Assembly: GCA_021018995.1 (NCBI GenBank)
Contig: CM037587.1
Location: forward strand, 68,219,604-68,283,603
Source of the DNA: Chloranthus sessilifolius
Taxonomy: Eukaryota > Streptophyta > Magnoliopsida > Chloranthales > Chloranthaceae
DNA length: 64,000 bases
Reading direction: 5' to 3'
The notes below the pieces were generated by a model. The model was not told the origin of the DNA. It was given only the letters and a program-made list of their open reading frames with translations, and did no database searches. This document shows, piece after piece, positions 12,781 through 27,650 of this stretch (positions are counted from its first letter, which is position 1; each line of letters opens with the position of its first letter). Position numbers and translations under genes: made by a program.

Positions 12781-13078
12781 GGAGAGGTGGCATATCTAGG
12801 GAGGGATGGAGTGGTAGGGGACTAAAGGGGTCCAAATTGGGAGGGGGTGGGAAAACTGAGAAACTAGGGGCAGGATAAAAGAAGAAAGAAAACTAAGAAT
12901 AGAAAAATCTAAACTATATGCAGCAGAAAAATAAAACTGTAGGGACTGCATACAAAGCTTAAAAAAAATACAAAAGTGTTCCCACAAAAACAGAATTTGT
13001 GAATGCAAAATAGGAAAACAAAGTTAGAAACTAACTATACTCACAGAAAAATGACGAAAATTAGTAAAACTAGGACAA

Positions 13079-13304
13079 TGTTCCTAAAAACAGAATTTGA
13101 AACTAAAATTCCTAAAAACAGAATTTGAAACTAAAATTCCTAAAAACAGAATTTGAAACTAAAATTCCTAAAAACAGAATTTGAAAATCTAAAAACAGAA
13201 TGCTAAAATTCCTAAAAACAGAATTTGAAAATCTAAAAACAGAATTTGAAACTAAAATTCTTAAAAACAGAATTTGAAACTAACATTCCTAAAAACAGAA
13301 TTTT
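13079..13304. repeat. 28 bp minisatellite in array internal region 1
   Basis: About nine head-to-tail units with consensus CCTAAAAACAGAATTTGAAA plus CTAAAATT, some shortened. There are no unique spacers, so this is not CRISPR-like. Matching blocks occur in the other three internal regions. Confidence 0.9.
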
Positions 13305-14362
13305 TAATGCCAAAGGATACATCCTAAGCCCAAACAGAAAATCTAATGCCAAAAGCCTGAGATACTTATGAATCTAAGTGAAAAAAAAAATGATTAGCAG
13401 GAATACAGTGAAAAGCAAGATTCATAAGACTGACCCCTTTGTTGATGATGGGTATGAATAAAAAATAATGAAGCATGGGAGCACATATTAAAAACAGAGT
13501 TCATACACAGCTGAGACCCATTTATGATGAAGAAATCTCGAAGGAAAATAAAATAAGTGGGTCCATTGAATATTCAAAACAGCCTATGATTCACTACTCA
13601 TTGTCCTACATGATTCCTAAAAATAAAAAAAATGATCTCGAGTCCAGGATGGGAAAAGTGGATGCAAATGGAGAAAAACATTATCTGAAGATATATATAT
13701 ATTTTTTATTTTTATAATTTTCTATTTTTTATTTTTTACTTGTTTTGATCATTGTGCTCAACAAGAGCCCTTATTTACTCTTCCTGAAAATAATGAGAAA
13801 CAACTAAGAGATTTTCTATTTGTGTTTTCATTTTCTTTTATTTTGTATTTGGTTTTGTAAAAAATCAAAGATGCCTAAAAGATGCGTAAATTATAATCGA
13901 ACAAACAATAAACACAACAGAATCTGGTTCTCAAGAATTTAAAATAGAAAATGAATGCAAAGGAGAAGAGGATGCAAACTCAAGCAGATCTGCCCACTTT
14001 GGTCCAGATGTCCTCTTGTTGGACTGCCCAGATCCGCAAACAATCCAAAACCGCAGCAGACCTTATTCAAGATATTGACAAAAATAAAAGAAAAACTCAA
14101 AGCTACGCCCAAATTTGACAAAAGACAAAAGAGTGGCAAGCAGATTTATTCAAACAACTAGAAGGCAAAGAATGAAAACTGAAAAAAAAAATCTGTCATA
14201 AGAAATAGGTTTTCTATACAAAACTGCAGAGACATTTAATCAAGCACTTGGAATACAAAGTGTTTAAAGCAAAAACTAAAATGAAAATCAAATCTATAAA
14301 ATAAAAAAAAACTTAGGTCTACCAATTTTAGAACAAATTCCCAAGAACAGCGCCAAAAAACT

Positions 14363-16183
14363 TGTTGTCGCTCCAAGTGTGCCATAATTGTGCATTATGA
14401 ATAAAGAATTAAAGAATTAAAGAATGCTAAGTTATATGGATGTTAACTTATGAAAGGAATATCGGCAGCACACTGGGGCTAACATTAGCCTGCAAGATCA
14501 GGGCCAATTGTAGCAAGTTTTAAAAGTAAGTATTTCAAGATCGTCCACAGAGAATTTGTCTAAAATGAGAGATAAACCTCCAGATCTGTGCTACCAGATC
14601 TGGCTCTATAATTATCTAGAAAGCAGATAAAGAGAGAGTGTTGGGTTTTGTCACGGTTAACTAAAAGCAAATAAAGAAAAGAACTAACTACATGATCCAG
14701 ATCCGAGTTGGGGAGGTGTTTAAAATAAGACAAATGCGTAAATAATAGCTTCATGTATTTTAGCCTTTGAATTTTAATGGAGAATCAGATTCCAATAGAG
14801 CAGATTCAATCTTCATCCGCTACCAAAGACAGATGTAAGAGAAATAAACCAATTAAGGAATAGGTTTAGACTTATGGCTATGATCCGTCCAATGGTCACA
14901 GATCATCCAATAGTTGTGGCCTTTTCTTTAGTTAGAACATGAACATCATCAGTAATGCTGCTAGAATTAGGTTACCAACGCTAATTCGCAGTGACAATGA
15001 ATTAAGGGAAGTTGGATGCGGTGAGTGAATCTAAAGAAGTCTAATGCACTAAGGTGAACATTCGTAACCCTCGACATGACTCCAATGGAGAAGACACAAA
15101 TTACAAAGACAACCTTTTAAAATCCAAAATTACAATTACAAAGCACGGCTTTAGAAAGCCCTCGGACTTGCGTCTTGAATCCGATCTCCTTGGAGTTACA
15201 AATCACTCTCAACAACTCTCAAAAGTAAAACAAAAGAAGCTATTACAGGAGGTACAGATAGGCTATCAATGGAAGGTAGGGAAATAGAGATGAAAACTCA
15301 AAACTGGATGCCACAATTGGGCAAATGTCTTCTCTATTTATAGCTTTCCCTTGATCCGCATTGTATGAATTGACCAATCGAAGTGTTCAGACCGGATTGC
15401 CCAATGGCGCTTGAGCACGGGATCCAGATCTGTCCGCCAATGAAAATGCTCGATCCGTTCACCAATCAGCGCTAGAAGCATCAATTGCTATGGAATTCAA
15501 AAATCTGTTTGAGTTCTAGAAGTTCCCGCCAAGTGATTTCATCTTTGAGCTCACATGGGTTGGAATATGCTTGGATCTTGATTGGAATCTTCAAATGTCC
15601 TGGCCGTTAAATGCATTGGGCGCATGCGAGATTACTCGAAATGCCCTTTAAACAAGTCAGAATTCCCCGTAATGTCCTTTCAGAGAGTTTAAGTGCCTTT
15701 TCGCAAAGTGTTTTGGCTCCAAGTTCTTTTCGCAAAGCAATTTGGCTTCGTAAAGTCTTTTCGCAAAGGACTTCTCCCGGATCTTCTATTCGAAAAGGAA
15801 ATTTCAACTATTCAACAGTAACATGGTTCTTTCGAGTAGTTCATTAACTCCGTAATCAATTCAATGTAACTTTGACCTTTCGAAAAGTACTTTTACTTTG
15901 CGATTTGAACTTTTAACTTGATTTCTTCTTTGCGAATGGATCCTTCTTCTTCTTCGTGTCTTTTCTTGCTCTTTAGGACCTTTTAGCCATTCGAGGCTAT
16001 TTCTTCACTCCTCTTTGAGCTTGACATGAGTTGTCGCCTTTTTGATCATTTTAGGATGCTTTTCGGACTTGGACCTGTCTAATTGGTTAGTGTAAATGCA
16101 CACTAAAGCACTTATTTAGTCTTCTCAAGGGTCTTTCAAAGCTCATGTTTAGGGGTGAAAATGGTATTTTTCACTACTTAACA
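14363..16183 (-). repeat. Array LTR 2
   Basis: 1821 bases with the same ends, TATA box and motif cluster as LTR 1. It is shared by the internal regions on both sides, with no target duplication at its borders. Confidence 0.93.
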
Positions 16184-19100
16184 CACCCCAAACCTAAGCT
16201 TTGCTAGTCCCCGAGCAAAGAAACAAAAAACAAAGTAAAGAGCCACTTTTGTAGGAAGCACAGGTGCATTTAGCATATGCAATAAGCCTTTTCAACCCCT
16301 AGGTGATCCCTAGAGGAGGAGTGAAGTCTCCGAGGGTTTTCATGAAGGTACCCACAAACTTCTCCATGGGACAATTGGCATTAGTGCAATCGTTATCTCA
16401 TGAGCAATCAAAGATCGAAATTAGTTACTCTTGAATGTAAATTTAGTTGTATTGTTTGCAAGGAGATTTCAACATTTATAAACCTCATGAATGTTTCAAT
16501 ATTTCCAACTGTGAACAAATACAGAAAATCATACAAATGTGCCAAGCAGAAGCTCATCCTATGGATAAAAATTAGGTTATAAGTCATACTTAATGTGCTC
16601 AAGTTCCAACCCAAACACTCACCGTGGTATACTCTCATCGTGTTTTTTGAGGGGGTTCTTTTCACTCAAGCTCAAGAGCGCTTACATCTCCCAAATGGAT
16701 CTGTAAGCATGAGCATAGGCCCTGCTTTCGTGCAATGGCATCATTGACATCTCCTCACCATAGATTGGGGAACTTCTTATCTCTACATGACATGTACTCA
16801 CTCAACTTTGGATCACAAGGACTTTTAATCTAGGTTGGGTTGTATGGGTTATGGAGTGAAGTTGCAAGGAAAGGCAGCTTGAACAGGGGTGTGAATTTGG
16901 GAACTCGTGAAGTGCGTGAGATGGTTCATGACTCCACCTTTTGAGTTTAGCTTCTTTCTTCTTCTTTTCGAGATTCTCACATTCACAATGATCAGTTCTT
17001 TTCTTTGATCTTGCATTTTTCATCATAAGGTCCCTTTTTGCCTTTTTTGCTTGCAACTTTTTCACATTGTTTGTCTCTTCCTTTCTCCCACCATATTGCC
17101 TGCTTTTTGAGGTATTTTCTCTTCATTTTCTTGATGTTGCCTTGAAATGGTCCATCTTCAATTCTTTCTCCTTTACCTCCTAATTCTCGTGAGTGAGGGA
17201 AGGCTGAATTGGTTCCATAGGTTCGTACTTTTGGATATTTTTGATGAAGAATTGTAGGATTTATGTACTCAAATGGGGTACAAACAGGGCAGATTTTTCT
17301 TGGTTGGTTCTCATAGGTTCAAGTCTGTCCAAAGAAGGCCTTGATCTTTTCCTCGCTTTCATGAGTGTCTTACTTGTTTTAATTTGGAGTTTCCTAACTT
17401 CTAGTGGATCTAATGCCTCACCAATCTTTTGAATCGGAAAAAAAATTGCCTCACCACTCTTCAACAGAGATGGAAAATATATGAGCTCAATTCTCACCGG
17501 TTATGGTTTTTCCTTGAGCTTTTAAGTATATCTTTACCTTTTTCTTCCTTTTGACTTACTACGTCTTGATACCAAGATGTTTTTATGGTGTAATCATCAT
17601 GGAAATGTAGACTATCGCAAGGTTTAGAATGTCTAAATTTTTTGCAAAGAATATTTAAAATTTCCTAGTTAACTTGATTCTTAAGTACATTAAATTCTTC
17701 CCTCGCTTACTTAGGTGATTTTTCCGCTTTATGCCGACCGTCTTAGGGCAGGATCTGTCACACACCCCCAAACTTATGAGGAGCAAAGGTCCTCACCGGT
17801 TCAAAGGTGGCATGGTCCCATTATTCAGAAAACATGAAGGAAATCATAAGCAGAAGTAAAACATGACAAAGGAGCATTGGAGAAAGCAAAATTTATTGAC
17901 TAGAAACATTACTGTAGAAGAAAAAGAAAATTAAAGATGAGGGGGACTGGGATTAAGGGAGAGGAAACCAGAGGAACCGTGTCCTCACCGGTTTGATGTA
18001 AGGGGAAAAATAAAATAGGCTTGCTCGCCATGAGATCTAAAGAAAAGATTGGAAAAAATAATTACGTAACAATGAAGAAAAAGTAAAAAAAAGAAAAAAG
18101 AAAAGAAAAAGAAGTGCATGAATTGGACAAAAGAACAGATTTATATATTATATTTAGAAACAAAGTACATGCAAACATTAATAACTTGGATCAAAGTCGC
18201 TACCATAAGTTGGGTCATTGGGGTCCGAGCTAGAGTCACCGGGTTGAACTTGAATCGAGTTGAATCGAACTTGATGGTGATTTCTCAGACCGGAATTCTT
18301 GAGCTCGTACTCTTTGGACTTGATCTTCTTGGTGAGGCCCAGATGTTTGGTCAGTGTTTCTGTCACGTTTTGAGCTAGTTTGGTATGTTCTTGAACTAGT
18401 TGAGCTTGGAGCATAGCTACCTTTGTGTTGCTCAAATTTCACCAATTGGTATGTTTGTCCAACCGATCCCTCATCTTCTCTCTCTCAAATTGCATGAAAT
18501 GCTCTAATTTTTATTTTGGCCTCATAAGGGGTTCGATGTAGGCCTCTGAATCAGCCAAATTTTTCGCACATCCCTACGGATGTAGGGATTTTCCATCATG
18601 GCTCGGGAGAGGGTGGCATATCTAGGAGGGGATGGAGTGGTAGGGACTAAAGGGGGTCCATGGGAGGGGGGGGGAAAACGAGAAACTAGGGCGCAGGATA
18701 AAAGAAGAAAGAAAAACTAAGAATAGAAAAATCTAAACTATATGCAGAAAAAAAATAAAATGTAGGATGCATACAAAGTTTAAAAAATAGAAAAGTGTTG
18801 ACACAAAAACAGAATTTGTGAATGCAAAATAGGAAAACAAACTTAGAAACTAACTATACTCACAGAAAAATGACGAAAATTAGTAACACTAGGACAATGT
18901 TCCTAAAAACAGAATTTGACACTAAAATTCTAAAAACAGAATTTGAAACTAAAATTCCTAAAACAGAATTTGAAACTAAAATTCCTAAAACAGAATTTGA
19001 AAATCTAAAATGTAATGCTAAAATTCCTATAAACAGAATTTGAAAATCTAAAAACAGAATTTGAAACTAAAATTCTTAAAAACAGAATTTGAAACTAACA

Positions 19101-20159
19101 TTCCTAAAAACAGAATTTTTAATGCCAAAGGATACATCCTAAGCCCAAACAGAAAATCTAATGCCAAAAGCCTGAGATACTTATGAATCTAAGTGAAAAA
19201 AAAAATGATTAGCAGGAATACAAAGGAAAAGCAAGATTCATAAGACCCTGACCCTTTGTTGATGATGGGTATGAATAAAAATAATGAAGCATGGGAGCAC
19301 ATATTAAAAACAGAAGTTCATACACAATGAGACCCATTTATGATGAAGAAATCTCAAGGAAAATAAAATAAGTGGGTCCATTGAATATTCAAACAGCCTA
19401 TGATTCACTACTCATTGTCCTACATGATTCCTAAAAATAAAAAAAATGATCTCAAAGAGTCCAGATGGGAAAAGTGGATGCAAATGGAGAAAAACAAATT
19501 TACATAAAGATATATATATATTTTTATTTTTATAATTTTCTATTTTTTTATTTTTACTTGTTTTGATCAGCCAGCTCAACAAGAGCCCTTATTTACTATC
19601 TGAAAATAATGAGAAACAACTAAGAGATTTTCTATTTGTGTTTTCATTTTCTTTTATTTTGTATTTGGTTTTGTAAAAAATCAAGATGCCTAAAAGAGAA
19701 ATTATAATCGAACAAACAATAAACACAACATGAATCTGGTTCTCAAGAATTTAAAAATAGAAAATGAATGCAAAGGAGAAGAGGATGCAAACTCAAGCAG
19801 ATCTGCCCACTTTTAGTCCAGATGTTCTTGTTGGACTTGCTCCCAGATCTGCAACAATCCAAAACCGCAGATTTTATTCCAAAGATATTGACAAAATAAA
19901 AGAAAACTCAAAGCACGCCCAAATTTGACAAAAAGACAAAAGAGTGGCAGCAGCATTTATTCAAACAACTAGAAGGCAAAGAATGAAAACTTAGAAAAAA
20001 AAAATCTAAAGAAAAATAGGTTTTCTATACAAAACTGCAGAGACATTTAATCAAGCACTTGGAATACAAAGTGTGTTTAAAGCAAAACTAAAATGAAAAT
20101 CAAATCTATAAAATAAAAAAAACTTAGGTCTACCAATTTTAGAACAAACTTAAAAAACT
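16184..20159 (-). mobile_element. Array internal region 2
   Basis: 3976 bases, same order of parts as internal region 1: minisatellite at 18899-19118 and reading-frame remnant at about 18175-18560. AT-rich segments are almost identical to the other copies. Confidence 0.85.
18899..19118. repeat. 28 bp minisatellite in array internal region 2
   Basis: Same unit and general order as in region 1, about nine units. Confidence 0.88.
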
Positions 20160-21957
20160 TGTTGTCGCTCCAAGTGTGCCATAATTGTGTGCATTATGAA
20201 TAAAGAATTAAAGAATTAAAGAATGCTAAGTTATATGGATGTTAACTTATGAAAGGAATATAAAAGACATGGGCTAACATTGACCTGCAAGATCAGGGCC
20301 AATTGTAGCAAGTTTTAAAAGTAAGTATTTCAAGATCGTCCACAGAGAATTTGTCTAAAATGAGAGATAAACCTCCAGATCTGTGCTACCAGATCTGGCT
20401 CTATAATTATCTAGAAAGCAGATAAAGAGAGAGTGTTGGGTTTTGTCACGTTTAACTAAAAGCAAATAAAGAAAAGAACTAACTACGTGATCCAGATCCG
20501 AGTTGTGGAGGTGTTTAAAATAAATCAAATGCAGAAATAATAGCTTCATGTATTTTAGCCTTTGAATTTTAATGGAGAATCAGATTCCAATAGAGATTCA
20601 ATCTTCATCCGCTACCAAGATGATGTAAGAGAAATAAACCAATTAAGGAATAGGTTTAGACTTATGGCTATGATCCGTCCAATGGTCACAGATCATCCAA
20701 TAGTTGTGGCCTATTCTTTAGTTCGTAACATGAACATCATCAGAAGTGCCGCTAGAATTAGGTTACCAACGCTAATTCGCAGGTGGACAATGAATTAAGG
20801 GAAGTTGGATGCGGTGAGTGAATCTAAAGAAGTCTAATGCACTAAGGTGAACATTCGTAACCCTCGACATGACTCCAATGGAGAAGACACAAATTACAAA
20901 GAACCTTTAAAATCCAAAATTACAATTACAAAGCACGGCTTTAGAAAGCCCTCGGACTTGCGCTCTTGAATCCGATCTCCTTGGAGTTACAAATCACTCT
21001 CAACAACTCTCAAAAGTAAAACAAAAGAAGTTATTATAGGAGGTAGATAGGCTATCCGGACCGGAAGGTAGGGAAATAGAGATGAAAACTCAAAACTGGA
21101 TGCCACAATTGGGCAAATGTCTTCTATTTATAGCTTTCCTTGATCATGAATTGACCAATCGAAGTGTTCGATCCGGATTGCCCAATGGCGCTTGAGCACG
21201 GGATCCAGATCTTTCGCCAATGAAAATGCTCGATCCGTTCACCAATCAAAGCGCTTAGAAGCATCAATTCGTATGGAATTCAAAATCTGTTTGAGCTTTA
21301 GAAGTTCCCGCCAAGTGATTTCATCTTTGAGCGCTCACATGGGTTGGAATATGCTTTTGGATCTTGATTGAATCTTCCAAATGTCCCTGGGGTCATTAAA
21401 TGCATTGGGCGCATGCGAGATTCTGAAATGCCCTTTAAACAATGTAATTCCCCGTAATGTCCTTTCAGAGAGTTTAAGTGCCTTTTCAAAAGTGTTTTGG
21501 CTCCGGTTCTTTTCGCAAAGCAATTTGGCTTCGTAAAGTCTTTTCGCAGGACTTCTCCCAGATCTTCTATTCGAAAAGGAAATTTCAACTATTGAGCGAA
21601 CATGGTTCTTTTCGAGTAGTTCATTTCCGTAATCAATTCAACAGAACTTTGACCTTTCGAAAAGTACTTTTTACTATGATTTGAACTTTTAACTTGATTT
21701 CTTCTTTAATGGATCCTTCTTCTTCTTCGTGTCTTTTCTTGCTCTTTTAGGACCTTTTTAGCCATTGTCCGAGGCTATTTCTTCACTCCTCTTTGAGCTT
21801 GACATGAGTTGTCACTTTTGATCATTTTAGGATGCTTTTCGGACTTGGACCCGTCTAATTGGTTAGTAAAATGCACACTAAAGCACTTATTTAGTCTTCT
21901 CAAGGGTCTTTCAAAGCTCATGTTTAGGGGTGAAAATGGTATTTTCACTACTTAACA
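20160..21957 (-). repeat. Array LTR 3
   Basis: 1798 bases, same ends and layout as the other copies, no flanking duplication. Confidence 0.93.
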
Positions 21958-24900
21958 CACCCAAACCTAAGCTTTGCTAGTCCCCGAGCAAAGAAACATA
22001 AAAAACAAAGTAAAGAGCCACTTTTGTAGGAAGCAGTGCATTTAGCATATGCAACAAGCCTTTTCAACCCCTAGGTGATCCCTAGAGGAGGAGTGAAGTC
22101 TCGAGGGTTTTCAAGAAGGTACCCACAAACTTCTCCATGGGACAGCTTGGCATTAGTGCAATCGTTATCTCATGAGCAATCAAAGATCAAATTAGTTACT
22201 CTTGAATCCATGTTTACACAGTAAATTTAGTTGTATTGTTTGCAAGGAGATTTCAACATTTATAAACCTCATGAATGTTTCAATATTTCCAATCTGTGAA
22301 CATCATAGAAAATCATACAAATGTGCCAGAAGAAGCTCATCCTATGGATAAAAATTAGGTTATAAGTCATACTTAAGGTGCTCAAGTTCCAACCCAAACA
22401 CTCACGGGGTATACTCTCAGTGTTTTTGTTGAGGGGTTCGTTTTCACTCAAGCTCAAGAGCGTTACATCTCCCAAATGGATCTGTAAGCATGAGCATAGG
22501 CATTTCAGGTACTGGCATCATTGACATCTCCTCACCATAGATTGGGGAACTTCTTATCTCTACATGGCAGCTCACTCAACTTTGTATCACAAGGACTTTT
22601 AATCTAGAATTGTTTGTATGGCTTATGGAGTGAAGTTTCAAGGAAAGGCGCTTTGACAGGGTTTGAATTTGAGAACTCGTGAAGTGCAGGAGATAGTTCA
22701 TGACTCCACCTTTTTGAGTTTAGGTTCTATCTTCTTCTTTTCGAGTTTCTCACATTCACAGCGATCAGTCCTTTCTATGATCTTGCATTTTTCATCATAG
22801 GGTCCCTTTTTTGCCTTTTTGCTTGCAACTTTTTCACATTGTTTGTCTCTTCCTTTCTCACCACCATATTGCCTGCTTTTGAGGTATTTTCTTCATTTTC
22901 TTGATGCTCTTGAAATGGTCCATCTTCAATTCTTTCTCCTTTACCTCCTAATTCTCAGAGTGAGGGAAGGCTGAATTGGTTCCATAGGTTCAGAAGTACT
23001 TTTGGATATTTTTGATGAAGAATTGTAGGATTTACTCAAATGGGGTACAAACAGGGGCAGATTTTTCTTGGTTGGTTCTGTTAGGTTCAAGTTCAAAGAA
23101 GGCCTTGATCTTTCCTCGCCATGAGTGTCATATTACTTGTTTTAATTTGGAGTTTCCTAACTTCTAGTGGATCTAATGCCTCACCAATCTTTTGAATCGA
23201 AAAAAAAATTGCCTCGCCACTCTTCAAGAGATGGAAAATATATGAGCTCAATTCTCACCGGTTATGGTTTTTCCTTGAGCTTTTAAGTATATCTTTACCT
23301 TTTCTCTTCCTTTGACTTACTACGCTGATACCGATGTTTTTATGGTGTAATCATCATGGAAATGTAGACTATCGCAAGGTTTAGAATGTCTAAATTTTTG
23401 CAAAGAATATTTAAAATTTCCTAGTTAACTTGATTCTTAAGTACATTAAATTCTTCCTTACTTAGGTGATTTTTCCGCCTTTATGTCGATCGTCCAGGGC
23501 AGATCTGTCCGCCACACCCCAAACTTATGAGGAGCGTGTCCTCACCGGTTCAAAGGTGGCATGGTCCCATTATTCTGAAAAACATGAAGGAAATCATAAA
23601 AGCAGAAGTAAAACATGACAAAGGAGCATTGGAGAAAGCAAAATTTATTGACTAGAAACATTACAGAAGAAAAGAAAATTAAAGATGAGGGGGACTGGGA
23701 TTAAGGGAGAGGGGCGAAACCTGTGAGGAACCGTGTCCCCACTGGTTTGATGTAAGGGGAAAAAATAAAATAGGCTTGCTCGCTACAGATCTAACAGAAA
23801 AGATTGGAAAAAATAATTACAGAACAATGAATGTAAAACAAAAAAAGAAAAAAGAAAAGAAAAAGAAGTGCATGAATTGGACAAAAGAATGATTTATATA
23901 TTATATTTAGAAACAAAGTACATGCAAACATTAATAACTTGGATCAAAGTCGCTACCATAAGTGACGAGCTAGAGTCACCTTGGTTGAACTTGAATCGAG
24001 TTGGAATCTAACTTGATGGTGATTTCTCAGACCGGAATTCTTGAGCTCGTGTACTCTTTGGACTTGATCTTCTTGGTGAGGCCTGTATGTTTGGTCAGTC
24101 AATTGCTTTTCTTGTTCTTGAGCTAGTTTGGTATGTTCTTGAACTAGTTGAGCTTGGAGCATAGCTACCTTGTGTTGCTCACGACCAATTGGTATGTTTG
24201 TCCAACGATCCCTCATCTTCTCTCTCTCAAATTGCATGAAATGCTCTAATTTTTTATTTTGGCACATCTCACGGATGTAGGGATTTTCTGTCATGGCTCG
24301 GGAGAGGGTGGCATATCTAGGAGGGATGGAGTGGTAGGGGACTAAAGGGGGTCCATGGGAGGGGGGTGGGAAAAACCTGAGAAACTAGGGGCAGGATAAA
24401 AGAAGAAAGAAAACTAAGAATAGAAAAATCTAAACTATATGCGAAAAAAATAAAAATGTAGGGACTGCATACAAAGTTTAAAAAAAATAGAAAAGTGTTG
24501 ACACAAAAACAGAATTTGTGAATGCAAAATAGGAAAACAAAGTTAGAAACTAACTATACTCACAGAAAAATGACGAAAATTAGTAAAACTAGGACAATGT
24601 TCCTAAAAACAGAATTTGAAACTAAAATTCCTAAAAATGAAATTTGAAACTAAAATTCCTAAAAACAGAATTTGAAACTAAAATTCCTAAAAACAGAATT
24701 TGAAACTAAAATTCCTAAAAACAGAATTTGAAAATCTAAAAACAGAATTTGAAACTAAAATTCTTAAAAACAGAATTTGAAACTAACATTCCTAAAAACA
24801 GAATTTTTAATGCCAAAGGATACATCCTAAGCCCAAACAGAAAATCTAATGCCAAAAGCCTGAGATACTTATGAATCTAAGTGAAAAAAAAAATGATTAA

Positions 24901-25853
24901 AGGTGAATACAAAGGAAAAGCAAGATTCATAAGACCAATTTGTTGATGATGGGTATGAATAAAAATAATGAAGCATGGGAGCACATATTAAAACAGAGTT
25001 CATACACAAATGAGACCCATTTATGATGAAGAGATCTCGAAGGAAAATAAAATAAGTGGGTCCATTGAATATTCAAACCAGCCTATGATTCACTACACAT
25101 TGTCCTACATGATTCCTAAAAATAAAAATGATCTCAAAGAGGTCCAGATGGGAAAAGTGGATGCAAATGGAGAAAAAACATATGAAAGATATATATATAT
25201 TTTTATTTTTATAATTTTCTATTTTTTATTTTTTACTTGTTTTGATCACCGGGCTCAACAAGAGCCCTTATTTACTCTGCTGAAAATAATGAGAAACAAC
25301 TAAGAGATTTTCTATTTGTGTTTTCATTTTCTTTTATTTTGTATTTGGTTTTGTAAAAAAATCAAGATGCCTAAAAGATGCAGCAGAAATTATAATCGAA
25401 CAAACAATAAACACAATGAATCTTGGTTCTCAAGAATTTAAAAATAGAAAATGAATGCAAAGGAGAAGAGGATGCAAACTCAAGCAGATCTGCCCATTTT
25501 AGTCCAGATGTTTGTTGGACTACCGCCCAGATCTCGAATAATCCAAAAACTGCAGCAGACTTATTCCAAAGATATTGACAAAAATAAAAGAAAAACTCAA
25601 AGCACGCCCAAATTTGACAAAAGACAAAAGAGTGGCAGCAGATTTATTCAAACAACTAGAAGGCAAAGAATGAAAACTTAGAAAAAAAAAATCTGCAAGA
25701 AATAGGTTTTCTATACAAAATCATGAGACATTTAATCAAGCACTTGGAATACAAAGTGTGTTTAAAGCAAAACTAAAATGAAAATCAAATCTATAAATAA
25801 AAAAAAACTTAGGTCTACCAATTTTAGAACAAATTCTCAAGAAATGAAAAACT
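21958..25853 (-). mobile_element. Array internal region 3
   Basis: 3896 bases, the shortest copy, partly because the minisatellite (24599-24812) has fewer units and the reading-frame remnant (about 23933-24300) is shorter. Otherwise the order is the same. Confidence 0.85.
24599..24812. repeat. 28 bp minisatellite in array internal region 3
   Basis: Same unit, about eight copies. The irregular short units seen in the middle of the other copies are fewer here. Confidence 0.88.
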
Positions 25854-27650
25854 TGTTGTCGCTCCAAGTGTGCCATAATTGTGTGCATTATGAATAAAGA
25901 ATTAAAGAATTAAAGAATGCTAAGTTATATGGATGTTAACTTATGAAAGGAATATCAAAGACATTGGGGCTAACATTAGCCCCGCAAGATCGGGCCAATT
26001 GTAGCAAGTTTTAAAAGTAAGTATTTCAAGATCGCCCACAGAGAATTTGTCTAAAATGAGAGATAAACCTCCGATCTGTGCTACCAGATTCGCTCTATAA
26101 TTATCTAGAAAGCGAGATAAAGAGAGAGTGTTGGGTTTTGTCACGCTTAACTAAAAGCAAATAAAGAAAAGAACTAACTACGTGATCCAGATCCGAGTTG
26201 TGGAGGTGTTTAAAATAAATCAAATGCGTAAATAATAGCTTCATGTATTTTAGCCTTTGAATTTTAATGGAGAATCAGATTCAATAGAGCAGATTCAATC
26301 TTCATCCGCTACCAAAGATGATGTAAGAGAAATAAATCCGAATTAAGGAATAGGTTTAGACTTATGGCTATGATCATCCAATGGTCACAGATCATCCAAT
26401 AGTTGTGGATTCTTTAGTTCGTAACATGAACATCAGGTGTCGCTAGAATTAGGTTACCAACGCTAATTCGCAGGGTGGACAATGAATTAAGGAAGTTGGA
26501 TGCGGGTGAGTGAATCTAAAGAAGTCTAATGCACTAAGGTGAACATTCGTAACCCTCGACATGACTCCAATGGAGAAGAACAAAGAACCTTTTAAAATCC
26601 AAAGTTACAATTACAAAGCACGGCTTTAGAAAGCCCTCGGACTTGCGATCCTTGAATCCGATCTCCTTGGAGTTACAAATCACTCTCAACAACTCTCAAA
26701 AGTAAAACAAAAGAAGCTATTATAGGAGGTACAGGATAGGCTATCGGCGGAAGGTAGAAATAGAGATGAAAACTCAAAATCTGGATGCCACAATTGGGCA
26801 AATGTCTTCTATTTATAGCTTTCCCTTGATCCTCGCATGTGAATTGACCAATCAAGTGTTCAGATCCGGATTGCCCAATGGCGATTGAGCACGGGATCCA
26901 GATCTGTTTCGCCAATGAAAATGCTCGATCCGTTCACCAATCAGCGCTAGAAGCATCAATTTTATGGAATTCAAAAATCTGTTTGAGCTTCTAGAAGTTC
27001 CCGCCAAGTGATTTCATCTTTGGCGTTCACATGGGTTGGAATATGCTTTTGGATCTTGATTGGAATCTTCCAAATGTCCTCGGGTCATTAAATGCATTGG
27101 GGCGCATGAGATTCTTGAAATGCCCTTTAAACAAGCGTAATTCCCGTAATGTCCTTTCAGAGAGTTTAAGTGCCTTTTCGCAGTGTTTTGGCTCCGTAAG
27201 TTCTTTTCGCAAAGCAATTTGGCTTGAAAGTCTTTTCGCAGGACTTCTCCCGGATCTTCTATTCGAAAGGAAATTTCAACTATTCAGAACATGGTTCTTT
27301 TCGAGTAGTTCATTCTGACTCCGTAATCAATTCGCAGAACTTTGACCTTTTGAAAAGTACTTTTTACTTTGCGATTTGAACTTTTAACTTGATTTCTTCT
27401 TTGCGAATGGATCCTTCTTCTTCTTCGTGTCTTTCTTGCTCTTTTAGGACCTTTTAGCCATTCGAGGCTATTTCTTCACTCCTCTTTGAGCTTGACATGA
27501 GTTGTCGACTTTTGATCATTTTAGGATGCTTTTCGGACTTGGACTGTCTAATTGGTTAGTAAAATGCACACTAAAGCACTTATTTAGTCTTCTCAAGGGT
27601 CTTTCAAAGCTCATGTTTAGGGGTGAAAATGGTATTTTCACTACTTAACA
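25854..27650 (-). repeat. Array LTR 4
   Basis: 1797 bases, same ends and layout as the other copies, no flanking duplication. Confidence 0.93.

Larger units (their letters stand above)
10372..14362 (-). mobile_element. Array internal region 1
   Basis: 3991 bases, largely non-coding. In element sense it holds the leader beside the LTR at 14363, an AT-rich stretch, a 28 bp minisatellite (13079-13304), a Ser/Asp-rich reading-frame remnant (12347-12780) and the polypurine tract next to LTR 1. Short open frames elsewhere in it are not conserved between the copies as proteins. Confidence 0.85.

Noticed and set aside
13079-13304. Regular short repeats that could suggest a CRISPR-like array
   Set aside because: Units are directly adjacent with no unique spacers, the repeat is AT-rich, and the context is a plant retroelement.
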